A stretch of DNA of 64,000 nucleotides from Marasmius tenuissimus (taxonomy: Eukaryota; Basidiomycota; Agaricomycetes; Agaricales; Marasmiaceae): contig JAQOTA010000047.1 of NCBI GenBank assembly GCA_029532415.1, positions 2,666,001 to 2,730,000 of the forward strand. Reading direction: 5' to 3'. Numbering within the stretch: position 1 is the stretch's first letter; the number at the start of each line of letters is the position of its first letter. This document shows positions 47,485-58,810 of this stretch, piece after piece. A program made the position numbers and the translations under genes. The notes beneath the pieces were generated by a model, which did not search any database, was not told the DNA's origin, and saw only the letters and a list, made by a program, of their open reading frames with translations.

Positions 47485-48756
47485 TATCAGCTTGGCAGTG
47501 GGTTGTGAGACCGGATGAAATCCGGTCCATAGGTATTGAAGACTGTAACGAGTACAGGCGACTGGTACTTGTACTTAGCTTTCAGATGGGACTTTATGAT
47601 TATCACGTTTCTCTAGGTTCAATTTGTAGTACATACAATAATTATCATGCAACACCAGAGGTGAGACGAGCTGATCGGATGTATGTATAAAACCGATATG
47701 GTTATCTTGGAGAGTCTCTGAGGTCATGTATGGTTCCCCTTAGTAATCCGCTTGAAACGGTGTTTAGGCTAGAGGTGTATATAAAAAGTCTCTTGAAGAA
47801 CAGACGCCACATTGAACGGGCTCTTTTTGCGTATCCAATGTTACTGTATATTCGGTCACAGCCGAGGTGATTCCTATTTCGAGACTCGAGCGCATCCTCA
47901 CCGAGAACGTGCACTGAATCTATGAATACTATTTTCATCTAAGTGATCAACGGGTCGCCAACAATTCTCATATCAACGAGCTGTTGAATATAAGGTGGGC
48001 AAAGACTTACCAGAACACTTGCGCATGGCGACAGGTACTTCATTCAGTAAGGTCTCGTTGAAAGAATCAAATACGATGGTCTACCGACTTTGTAGCTCCG
48101 AAAGACTAAAAAAATATAACTTTTTCGCCGCCACCTTTGTGCTTATGGCCCTCGTATTTTCGGACAATCTGGGAACGCGCTGTACATCACACCACGGCAA
48201 TGAATTCTCGAGCTTCTACCGTATACCACAGTGTCGATGACAGAAAAACGCGTGTTTTGATGTATATCCCATCGTCGAATTCGTATCGTGACCTTTTTCT
48301 TTCTTTAGCTTCCTGTGTATCGTATAATACATACATAAAGTGGTCTCTCTACGAGGGTTCTCATGAGTCCTGGAACGAGGTACGATTTTGGTTTTTATGT
48401 CATTCTCCTTCATGATTTCCCAGGGTTCACGGGCACGGTACAATATACAGCATCATGAGGTGAAACGAAACCCCGAACAACATTTGTATAAATTCACAAG
48501 TGACCAATATCAAAGATTGTCCAACCTATACATCAACCAGTAATGAACGGCAATGAGGGTACAAATGACCGGGCGGAATTGATGCAAGCTGAAAAATATA
48601 CTAGTACTCGCAAAAGCGAACGGTGAGCCCAAATTTGCGATCAAGTCTATGTTACCGCCACTCTTTACAAGTATCGTAATTGCTACACTCGTTCAATCCC
48701 CTGTGTTCCAAAGAAGACCCCAATTGACCATAAAAAGGTGTACCAGAAGGTCCAGC
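47485..48756. other. Intergenic DNA, nothing recognised
   Basis: Short frames on both strands without resemblance to known proteins; no repeat or RNA gene seen. Confidence 0.45.
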
Positions 48757-51744
48757 TCACTGCTTTTGTTGCTGAAAATAAGGCGTAGAATCATTCAAGT
48801 CGTGCTGAGTATCGAGATATCTCCCACCGTGAGAGAGGCTCGAGGGGTATCCCGAGCCGTGGGGAGAGTATGGAGAGTGTGCCCAATCGGTCGAATGCGA
48901 CGGGGAGGTAATGTTTGGTGTAGGGTAGAAAGATGGGTCGCTGAGGAACGTGCTCACGGCGGAAGGTGGTATGTCTTGATCTAGCCCGGACCATCCGACT
49001 CTCCCAGGAGCACCATCATCAAATGTGGACGAACTACCGGTGATATTACCGACTGAGTAGACGTTGGATCAAAGTAAGCAGGATCAGGATTCATAGGTGA
49101 GTCGCTGTTCTGAGAAATGTACGAGCTGAGCGGCGACGATGAATCCAAAGAGTTGATTGCCGCGTTCTATGGCATCCTGAGGCATCCTGGTTGTGGATAG
49201 AAAGATGTTGGACCGAATGCAATGTTTGGGGGCGGTAGGCTCTCACTTCTCAGGGATATGTGAGGCTGGTAATGGAAGGGATGGGCAGGGAGGTTTCGGC
49301 TGCTAACGACCGTGGGGTTGGGTGGGTAGATGCACAATCGGTTCAAGTTCTCGGAGGAATATTCGGAGGGACTTAGATGGGCCCGTCTGGGGAGGGGTCG
49401 TTTAGGCCGCAAAGCTACGCCCTCCATGGCCTGATAATAGCCAGTTGTGTTGTTCCTGTGGTAGAGATCCTATGGGTACGCTTTTGAGACAAACGACTAA
49501 GAATGAGGGACCTAATCGCACCTGGTAAAAGCGAGTGTCAGTTCCTACACTTTCAATACTCGTGTCAGTCCTCTGCCGTTTGTTAGCAACACCATGCTGC
49601 AAGCCTGTGGCAGAATCATTCATATCTTGTAAAACATCAGTGACAGTTGAACTCCCACCCGAATCTGAGTCTTCCATATCCAATGGGTCTTCTGGTTCAG
49701 AGTTAGTAATGGATTTACCGGGGTCGATGCAGGATTTGGATGAGCCGAAGTTGTGATCTATACAGAGGTGAGAGAACAAACAAGAAGTACAGAACTTGGG
49801 TGCACCTTCTTCAACTTCTTTGAATCGATCGTTGGAGTCATTCAGAGGATGGAAGATGTGGGAATCATATCCGAGATGTCGAGCGAAGTCAGTTGTTGTT
49901 GGGTCAAAACCTTGGAGAAACTAGAAATGATGAATCAATTGGTAGTTGTTGGTGAATCACGAGTACGAATCGAAGTGCCCGTATTTGAATTTGAACTCGA
50001 CAGGGAGACCAAGGTTGCGACAGAGATCGGATGAGAGCATAGACTGATTGTCCTTATGGAAAGACCAGTGGTGGAGAATGGAAGCATTGCCATCAAAAAG
50101 ATCGAAGGGAGGTGGATGGAGAAAAAGGTAGATTGGTTGCTGTCGTCGCCATTGGCATTTGGATGGGGATTTGTAGAGGTATCCATTCAACCACTCAGTG
50201 GGATATATAAGATCTGGGCAACATTAGCGAGTGGAAAGGGAACGTAGAATAATCGCGCACTGAAACGACCCAAATCATCCTCCAACGAGACTCCTCGAGC
50301 GTGAAAGACATGCGATGCTTGCGAAAGCCATGCCTTGGCTGTGTCCCTGTTCAACCGCAACTGAACATCTCCATCTCCATCAAGTCGGAATCTACTCGCG
50401 CGTTTCAGACAGAGTGGCCTATAATTTATGACGAGCTCACCTTGTTGATCCATTCTCTAAACATGTCCGCTCTATGAGATTATCGCTGCTGCTTCCCCAG
50501 ATGTTATTTGCGACGGCGATGGGGGTTTTGGTCAAAGTTGAGAAGATAGTCGGTTGATTGACCCATTCACTGTCAGGGACGTCTTCATCATTGTTAGCGT
50601 AACGCGTTGCCATCATTAACGCGTCATCGGCTTCCTTCGACTTGCGACTTGCCAAGAAGCGCACGAGAACCTCTTCCTGGAGAAGTTCGGCGGTTAGGGG
50701 CAGGTTCTCGATATACAACCCACCCCCTCGGATAAGCGAGTATGGCCCCTTCGGACCACGGCAGATCACCCCTCTGCTAGAATCCATCCATAACTCCTCA
50801 TCCTCACAATCTAGTTGCCTCTGTAAATGTGTCATTAACTTGTCCAACAACGCTGCAATGGCTACTTACACGCAAACTCTCGAGAAATAGTAGCCCCAAC
50901 CCCCGCACATTTCCCACAAATTGTACAAGTGGTGAAAGGTCTAGAAAAGAAACACCTAATAAATTGTGGGAAATATCATGAATGAAAATTTCTCACTGTG
51001 CCAAAGGACCATCGATGGGATCGTTCCATTGTCGATGGCATATACTTGTGCAACCTCGGAGAACCTCAGGAACCTTCAGCGTGAGTGATTCTCCAATTAC
51101 ACATGACGTACAATTGCCTTGAAAGCTCTCGAAATTCCTCTTCGAATACCTATAGATATGGGTAAGACTTAGGTTTTGCTTGACTGGAATGATATACAGA
51201 AATTACCTTGCGTGCATCTCGCCCGCTAAATGATACAACCGTAAACTCGCCCTCCGTCCCAATCAGCTTTGCGGTACAAACCGTCTTAGTCACTTCACGC
51301 GGGCATCGACATCCTCCCCCCCGGAACCGATCACCACATTCACAACGACCAGAGACCCGGCAAACATTCTGAAGCTTACATATGTCACCCCGCTTGAGGT
51401 TCCGGAACTGTGTAGTATATACTAGGTGAGATTCTGCTTCTCTACATGAGATACTGGCAACTCACGTCATCGAACTCGGTGTGTTCCCTCTGTTCCTGTT
51501 GGATGACTTGATTGATTTGGTTGCCAGTGATGTTTACAGTCGTTGTCCTCGAGGCAGTCGCCTGAGTTACGAGCCCCAGGCCACTCGCGGAGGGAGAGTT
51601 AGAGATCGTCTCTTTGGATACTTGAGAGATCCTTTGGCGATAGTGGTTGTGCTGGTCACCCTGGATACTACTGAAGGTACCACCATGAATTGAGAAGTGC
51701 CGTGCGTTATGGAAGAAGTCAGACATGGCGGGGGAAGGTGACAA
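48757..51744 (-). CDS. Agaricomycete-specific multi-exon protein of unknown function (HNARHFSIHGGTF type)
   Basis: I recognise the family but no function. N-terminus MSDFFHNARHFSIHGGTF plus SSIQGDQHNH, a motif also seen at the start of many agaricomycete NLR-like and kinase proteins. Further exons: FEEEFRELSRQ; VAQVYAIDNGTIPSMVLWH; DLSPLVQFVGNVRGLGLLFL; ELWMDSSRGVICRGPKGP; ENLPLTAELLQEEVLVRFLA; PTIFSTLTKTPIAVANNIWG; a 52-nt intron joining ENGSTR to FRLDGDGDVQLRLN; AWLSQASHVFHARGVSLEDD; QQPIYLFLHPPPFDLFDGNA; DLCRNLGLPVEF; QGFDPTTTDFARHLGYD; and a disordered C-terminus ending NDSTPYFQQQKQ. Some joins (near 49,930-49,980 and 49,000-49,170) are unresolved, so a split into two genes or one broken exon is possible. 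Confidence 0.7.
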
Positions 51745-53680
51745 GCTTGGGATATGGTGGTTTAACGAACGTTGCAGGGATAGAGGTGTTGATATGTATC
51801 GCCGTCAACGCAACATGCTGTTTACACGTGTTGGATACAAATAACGCACAGTGCTGTGTATACGCGCCAGTCCTCACTCTCATCAGCGCACGGGCTCCTA
51901 CGACTGTAAATGACTGTCCTATTTATGTCTCTCCTCTCAGCCTCTCATCGATCTGAGTACTTCCGGCTCCGGCCCCAACGAATTACACACCATTGAACAT
52001 TTCTCGTCAGTCATCAACCTTAACTCGAGGTTGAGAGCCAGAGGCTCGATCCGGCGGCCATCGATATGAAATTTGGATTGAGCGTCGGCGCTCCAGGTTC
52101 GATCATGAGAATAAGAGAAACTCACCGGCTGCGGCCAGGCCTCCTCGCACTCGTACCCCATCAAATTCTAAACATAATTTGACGGCATCCGAGTGGTGAA
52201 AAAGTTCGTTTAGAGGGAGCATCACTCAGATCTGGGGCTGACAGGGCGAGTAAGAGACCCATAGTGGTTGACAATAATAGAACTATCAGTCAGTACCAGA
52301 TTCACATCAAGGGGAAGAAGGCTCGCAGGGTGATAAGATGTGAAGGGTCTCCCTGCGTAGAGCGAGCGATACAGCGATGGAAAATCACTTCAATATCTAT
52401 AAAATGTGAATGAGGGTCCGTCTATCAAAAGAGATCGGCCAGCAATGGCGGATATAAAGGAATCTGATAGTTTCTGGGTGAGCATAGACTCGGAAGAAGA
52501 CGGTTAGGTCACGCTTCTCACGCGCTAGGCATGGGAACGGGAAATCAACACATGAATCGGAAAACAAAACCAAGAGATTACTCCGAGATTCGCCTCTCGG
52601 TCTTCTGATTTGTGTAACTAGAATGTTCATCTACAGCTCCGAGCGCACGGATGTTTCGTTCCCTGCAGATATCGGAAATCACTCGTAAGTTGCGATAACG
52701 GTCAAGATAATATGCTCTTCAGGAACTGTAAACCGCCTGGAATATCGCGAAACCTTGAAAATATATGAGAAGTTGATAAGTGGTTTACGTCTAGTATACA
52801 ATGGCGAGGTGCATTCGGTGCATGATGATTATGGTGTGGATCCTTGAGCAGTCCAAGTATATCAATCTCTGAGGATGTTGAAAAATCAACAACTCGCTAT
52901 TTGCTCGCAGTAACCCGTTCTGACCTTGATGACTGGCCGGGGGCAATGATAGTATGGCAGCCTTCAAGATGTGTTTTATTACCACGAGAACTAAGTAGAG
53001 AATAGAATAAACGTACCAGTAAGTGTGTGCATAGCACACAGCACACGGCAAGCAGAACAGAATCCTTAGTATCCCTCTGCCGCCAGAGTCATCTTGATGA
53101 TCGACGATCGGATAGCCTGTGGAGTTCAGGGACGGTCATAAAGTCTTGAAACATTCAAAAAGGCTCGAACGTACTCTATGGTACACAGATACCCCGCCAG
53201 CGGCGAGAACTTGAACTCCCCAATTGGGCGGGATGTACTTGCTAGCTTCAACCTGATGTATTTTGACCGATGTATTTTGAAAGTCAAAGCTGTGCCTAAA
53301 CTTGATAAAATAAGAAGTTCTTGAGGTATTCGCATCAATAATCTGGGAGAACGAAGATAGATGATGGTGATTATAGGAAGACTTCGCTAGCCAGACAATC
53401 ATCGAGTCGTACCCGTGATCAACCAGCGTTAGTGTCCCTCGCTTGTCACCATAGTGGACGGAGGTATAAACAAGCCCGAATCGTCTCGTTTCGGTGCCCT
53501 TTGATTTATGGCTATGAATATCTTCAATCGTAACGTCAATTTGGCCTTCAATGAATTTTCAAGCTGAAATGATCTCAAGACTTATGATGACCGGACCCAA
53601 CGGCAATGAAGAAATCCGAGAAAGCTGGATTCGTGCATCTTTGTATGGTAGGTAATCGTGTCAAAAAGACAACCACACCT
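51745..53680. other. Gene-poor region, no supported gene
   Basis: Minus frames 51937-52164, 52791-53051 and 53136-53402 are short. The last contains EASKYIPPNWGVQVLAAGGV, which could be the tail of a spliced gene, but I cannot extend it or assign it. Nothing else seen. Confidence 0.35.
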
Positions 53681-56478
53681 GTATGGAAGGCCGGACGGTC
53701 GCGCTTTCCTATCAGTGATGGCCACTGATAGCCTCGGTGCTCCTTACCCTCATGGGCAACGTATAGCTAACTAGTCCTATCATCTATCTATGTCAATGGC
53801 TATGGGTCAAGCTCTTGGAAATAACTAACACCCCCAGACTATAGTTCACATGGGAGGGTCTTCAGGACGAAGCGAGTGTACGTCGCCGATAGTGATCATA
53901 AGATGAATCACAGTATATACGAGATATGTGTGTAATCCGTCCCACAGATGCAATAATATGGTTTGGAAGAGGGATGGTTATCGTTCCGTATGCACACGGC
54001 CATACCATGAGTTCTTGCTGGAAGACACTGTCTACCTGGCATTTGATATGCCCAGGGGTGTTGGAAAGTGTCATGAATTTCCCTCCTATCTTATCTTTTC
54101 TCCTTATCTTATCCTTTTCCATCTTATCTATATCTTATCCCTCACATGACTCATATCTTATCATATGAACACATGGTAGATACATGAAGGGACCCACATG
54201 CTGTAGACACATGTCGGTCCTGTTTCAGATACTGTTTCACAATGTCATACCTCGATGTCATACCTCACCGTAGACACACACCGCAGTCCTCCAAGTAGTA
54301 TATAAGAAGTAGATACTCTGCATGTATTCCCCAGTCTTGAGCTGGTTTATTCCTCACCAGTATTGAGTTCTCTATTCTTTGCCCCATTCTTCGTTGTCTG
54401 AAAGCTTAGTGCAACATGTCACCAGGTCAGAACTGGTGATTGCTGACAGAAAGCGTCATCGTACTGGTGTCACTCCGCATACGCTGCTGTACAATCAGGA
54501 GGTACGTTGTAGCTATTGTGCAGCAGGTCCCCGTATCCAACTGGGTCCTAAGGGGATGTACTACCCAATAAAGAAATAAATACAATGGTGTCACTATGGG
54601 ACATAGGGCGATGGAGGGGGGTTCAGCTTGAGTACCCTTGTATCAACCATAGCAAGGACCCAAAAGTATACATACAATCAATGTGGAGGATAGAGAACAG
54701 TAAAGGGTGAAAGCTACCCTTGCATGGGGTAAAATCTACTCCTGGGTATTTCAATATCCAGGCCTGGAAGTTGAGCTTGACAAAGAGCCTTATGAGTGTT
54801 AAAGTTGGACAAAAATAAATCTCCCCCGCCATACCTTAGTGAGCCCCCCGTACATGTAGGTTCCCCCCAGCGAGTGAAATTTGCGTGCGCAGCAGAGAAT
54901 TTTGGCAGTTTTAACATAAGCACCCATCATCGCCTACTACCTGTTGAACATGATGGATATCATGTGATACATTGTTGTCGTGTTGTTTACGCGTCACACA
55001 CTATTTATAGAGCTACGCCTCTATGAACACTTGCGTTCTCATGCAAGAAGAATCTACGTAGCTATTGCTTCACAAATGACACTGTAGATACTTACTACAT
55101 AGTACTTGCATCAGGTATGATGCTCATAGTCCTTAGTGCGAGGCACAATGGACTTCAGTAGCTAAGCAGGCCAATAGGACTGCAGACACACTCACTAGTA
55201 TTATGACTATACAACTAAATACCTACTTCTAGTAGTAGTTTCATACGATGGTAATGACTCTTACATGTACTGAAACTTGTGTATAATAGCTGGTATTCCA
55301 AGGCCTTAAGCCTTAGGACAATCTACTTGATTATCACCTCTCAAGCATCTCAAAGCACTCTAACTACTAGCTCTACAAGCTATCTAACCCAAGGTGAGGT
55401 TTAGGAAGGTTATAACCCACTGTGCAGTTTGACTATGCTGGCTCATCACTACCCAGGCTTTCCCACATGCCTTCTGTGCCTCCCACAACTCAGGATGGGT
55501 AATGTAAGCTATGGATGGTATCAGAGTTGTCCTTTGAAGCTCATTTGAATCTGTTTGCAACTCTACTAATGTTTCCGAATGATTTTGATGACTTAACAGG
55601 TCAATCTCAGATCTGTATAAATCTAACTTGATAATTGCTCAATGAGCAGGGCTAAACACAGAATACAGACCATGTAATTGTGTCTAGACTGTAGTTGGGC
55701 TCATCTGTATTTTTTGATATGTAGTAATAGAGATCTATCTCTCAGAAGTCTTGCTATTTCTTGCATATGCTCAAGCTTCAACATCGCAGACTTGCAGTGG
55801 TATATCTCTGAGATAAGATGCCAATCTCATGCCTTATCAAAAGATGACATTGCCACTTTGACAAAGAATGACATGAGGCAGATAAGATCACATTAGATAA
55901 TGAAATGGCTTTGCCTTGCACTAATTTGGGCACTTGCTATGTTAAGTGCTTCAGAAAGAGTCAGAATCACTCAGAAATATTAGACATTCAATCTGTATGT
56001 CAGATAATGCTTCAGTAGAGTATCCTGATATTCTTCTTAGGTTAGATCACCATGCCTGACCTGTGAGAAGCACAGAAGGCGTGTGGGAAAGCCTAGGTGT
56101 TTATATATGTATTTGTAAATATACCAGAATTCCCCTGCTGCGTGTGCAAATTTCACTTGCTGGGGGGAACCTACATGTATGGGGGGCTCACTAAGGTATG
56201 GTGGGGGGACATTTATTTTTGTCCAACTTTAACACTCATAGAGTCTTTGGAAGCTGCAGGTAATCAACATTTACCAACCAAATTATACCTCTGTATGAAT
56301 GAGCTGACCATGTCGCTGTAAATACCTGTAAAATGGACTAACAGAGTCTACAAATAGCAACACGGAATACAAATATCTCAGATATTGATACTATGGGGTA
56401 TCAGGGGTCACCACAGAGAATTGATGGAGATGATGGTAAAATGATACGTGAAAAGCGCGACCGTCCGGCCTTCCATAC
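53681..56478. repeat. Concentric inverted-repeat structure (decayed transposon block)
   Basis: Three inverted pairs nest inside each other: a perfect 27-bp pair, GTATGGAAGGCCGGACGGTC at 53681-53700 extending to 53707 with its complement at 56452-56478; a ~114-bp pair at 54791-54904 and 56124-56240 (about 85-90% by eye); and a ~29-bp pair at 55452-55481 and 56069-56097. The left arm is about 1.4 kb longer than the right, consistent with insertions (including the LTR-like block at 54059-54416). No transposase frame. The family is unknown to me. Confidence 0.6.
54059..54416 (+). mobile_element. Possible solo LTR
   Basis: 358 bp beginning TGTTGG and ending GCAACA, the TGTTG/CAACA inverted termini typical of many LTRs, with a TATATAAG box at about 54,300-54,307 in the expected promoter place and a T-rich repeat of TTATCTTAT units. 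I see no 5-bp target duplication at its edges and no second copy in the window, so this is only a candidate. Confidence 0.4.
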
Positions 56479-57120
56479 TCCTGTGGCCAGGAAGCACCGG
56501 ACCAATATCTCAAGTTACCTCCGCACCAACGAAAATTCGACATCGCGCTACTGAGATATCACCTCCGCACTACCGGAAGAGGTCCTCCACTGCTGCTCTC
56601 TTCATGTTCCCCTCTTCAAATTGATCTTACTGGCTCACAAGCATGCCACAAACTGTATCAGTTTGCTTGGTGGACAATTGTGACGACAATAGGACGAATA
56701 AATATGTACTTAACCCTACACTTGAGGTTACCAAACCAGTGGCGAATTTGGTAAAAGATGGGTTGAACCGACTCCCGGAGTTTATTGAATCTGGAAGGAC
56801 TTAATTCAGAGGACGACATGCTTGACACCCGTTGGTACCGCCTACTTATTCTCCAGAATATAGATGTCAGTCTGTTAGTGCAGGATGGTGATCAGAGTGG
56901 TGCAAATGTTTTTCGATATGATTAAATACCATAACACCAATCTCGATACATGCCTCAACGGCAGCAGAGAAAAACTCAACTCGTCAACAAACATACACAT
57001 ATACAGAAACAAACGACATGGTCGGGGCCATTTGCACGGGACTCTACTCAGTCGTTGGGTGTGCCGCCCAGATCATGCATAGCCCCTGAGACCTTCATTC
57101 GGCTACTTCCTTTTGCACGA
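56479..57120. other. Intergenic DNA, nothing recognised
   Basis: No family-like frame. It leads up to the inverted repeat in which the Ty3/gypsy element sits. Confidence 0.4.
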
Positions 57121-57180
57121 TTCTTCAGAGGTTGAGCTTCTAATACTTGTGTTTGGCTTGGATTCTATTGGATGCTCCTG
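57121..57180 (+). repeat. Inverted-repeat flank of the retrotransposon insertion, left
   Basis: TTCTTCAGAGGT at 57121-57132, with GTTTGGCT and ATTCTATT later in the block, matches the reverse complement of 63,915-63,966 in the same order. The retrotransposon therefore lies inside an older palindromic sequence. Confidence 0.55.
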
Positions 57181-57200
57181 GTAACAATGGATCATGGGCG

Positions 57201-57205
57201 CTCAG
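57201..57205. repeat. Target-site duplication CTCAG, left copy
   Basis: CTCAG immediately precedes the 5' LTR and recurs immediately after the 3' LTR (63892-63896), the 5-bp duplication expected for Ty3/gypsy integrase. Confidence 0.9.
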
Positions 57206-57529
57206 TGTTACAGTTACAAAAGGGGTATATCATTTCTTTCATCTACAATATCTTATCTATGACTCTGATACATTTATTTATCTGATCACAGTGTTATTTA
57301 TCAGATCACAGTATTCACAGTAATTCGCAGTATGTACGCAGCCCCAGATCACAGTATTTACAACAGTTCGCAGTATGTACGCAGTTTCAGCATTAGTATT
57401 TATACTTGTACAGTAGCAGGTCCTGCTCTTCAGCTTGACCTTACAACTCAATCTCACATTCACGACACCAGAACCAAGATAGGTCGATAACTCAGTATTG
57501 AACTTACGTTGTGAACGCCAGTCATAACA
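57206..57529 (+). repeat. 5' LTR of the Ty3/gypsy element
   Basis: TGTTAC..CATAACA ends. Contains internal direct repeats of GATCACAGT and TTCGCAGTATGTACGCAG. A TATTTATAC box at 57397-57405 lies about 25-30 nt upstream of TTCAGCTTGACCTTA (57429-57443), the likely start of R and of the self-primer. Confidence 0.95.
57397..57405 (+). promoter_or_regulatory. TATA-like box in the 5' LTR
   Basis: TATTTATAC, suitably spaced ahead of the inferred transcript start near 57428. The same sequence is in the 3' LTR. Confidence 0.55.
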
Positions 57530-57544
57530 TAAGGTCAAGCTGAA
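57530..57544 (+). promoter_or_regulatory. Self-priming primer-binding site
   Basis: TAAGGTCAAGCTGAA begins at the first base after the 5' LTR and is the exact reverse complement of TTCAGCTTGACCTTA at 57429-57443 inside the LTR. Tf1/sushi-type elements prime reverse transcription by folding the 5' end of their own RNA onto the primer site instead of using a tRNA, and this is the predicted arrangement. In the 3' LTR the matching site has one G-to-T change. Confidence 0.85.
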
Positions 57545-57810
57545 TACCAGAACAGCCAACTTATCCAAGTTTAGGCTATCCCAACAATCCAGAAACCAGA
57601 ACCCCAGAACTGAACAACAAGATTTCTTTTCGAACCAGATCCTCATCACCAGATACAGGAACCGAATCCTCAGGACAGATCAGTAATCCCGAAAGCGATA
57701 TCTGGCCTTTCCTTCCATATCCAGAATATAGAAACACTTCGGAATCCCCACCGGCAGATTTATTTCAGAACCTTAATTTAGGAAATGATTCAGATATAAA
57801 TTGGGAAACA

Positions 57811-58761
57811 GTGTCAACAGAATCAGAAATGTCAGGACAGACAGGACAAGCAGTAACCGTGAACACCCATGCCAAGGAGATAAAGATCGGCACCCCTAAG
57901 GATTTTGATGGTGATCGCACTAAAACCGAAGAATTCCAAACTGACGTCAACTTATACCTTACGGCAAACGAAGAAATCTATTCAGATGACGAGAAGAAAG
58001 TAACCTTCATGCTATCTTACATGAAAGGAGGACCAGCTGGAAGATGGAAGACAGTACGAATCCAAGAATACACAAAGGCAGGAGGAATATGGCCGACATA
58101 TAATGCTTTCAAAGCTACATTTAAAGAAGCATTTGGAGAATCAGACGAAGCAGGGAACACCCTAAACAAACTTCGGCAACTTCAACAGAACAAGGATACA
58201 GCTGACAATTACGTTTCCAAGTTCAAAACACTAGCAGCTAAATCTGGAGTCAGCGATGACACAGCTTTAATTGACTATTTTGTACGAGGACTCAACGAGT
58301 GGATCAGAGATAGGATGTATGAAAGAGAAGAAATGCCAACTACTCTTGCATCCTGGAAGACGATCGTTAAAAGGATGGACAACAATAAGAGGAGAGGAAA
58401 AGGAATAGCCAGCTATCTCAGCAGCACAGTATCCAGACCGAAACCTCAGTTTGTCCCGAACTATCAAACCCAACGAGATCCGAATGCTATGGATGTTGAT
58501 CAAATTCACATCGATCGGCTTAGCCCGGTTCAAACACAAGAATATTTCCAAAAAGGACTTTGTTTCAGATGTGGCCGTCAAGGACACATTGGAAGAAATT
58601 GCCCCAACCGACAGAGACAATATCAGAACAGATCCCAATATCAGAACTCACGACCCCAGTATCAGAATACGAAACCAAACGATAAAGTCCTTGTGACTAT
58701 TCCGAAGGCAGAAGCGGATAAAATGAAACCTAGTGGATATACTCAGATCAGATCAATCTAA
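57811..58761 (+). CDS. Gag of the Ty3/gypsy element
   Basis: 316 residues, no internal stop. It has a capsid-like helical region (FDGDRTKTEEFQTDVNLYL; AFKATFKEAFGESDEAGNTL; LRQLQQNKDTADNYVSKF; LIDYFVRGLNEWIRDRMY) of the retrotransposon Gag type. A linker follows with PNAMDVDQI, then one CCHC zinc knuckle, CFRCGRQGHIGRNCP, and a Gln/Asn/Tyr repeat tail (YQN units). The frame ends at TAA (58759), but the same frame continues for 20 more codons to a second TAA, so the original end may lie there, close to where the pol frame (shifted by -1) takes over. Start chosen at 57811; a second Met (MSGQTG) lies five codons downstream. Confidence 0.93.
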   Translation: MSTESEMSGQTGQAVTVNTHAKEIKIGTPKDFDGDRTKTEEFQTDVNLYLTANEEIYSDDEKKVTFMLSYMKGGPAGRWKTVRIQEYTKAGGIWPTYNAFKATFKEAFGESDEAGNTLNKLRQLQQNKDTADNYVSKFKTLAAKSGVSDDTALIDYFVRGLNEWIRDRMYEREEMPTTLASWKTIVKRMDNNKRRGKGIASYLSSTVSRPKPQFVPNYQTQRDPNAMDVDQIHIDRLSPVQTQEYFQKGLCFRCGRQGHIGRNCPNRQRQYQNRSQYQNSRPQYQNTKPNDKVLVTIPKAEADKMKPSGYTQIRSI

Positions 58762-58810
58762 CAGGAGATGACCAACGAACAAAGAGAAGAATTTCATACC
58801 AAGGTAGAGG

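Noticed and set aside
55516..55526. TGGTATCAGAG, resembling the Ty1/copia primer-binding site
   Set aside because: The sequence just upstream does not end like an LTR (no CA end, no repeat copy), so it is probably chance.
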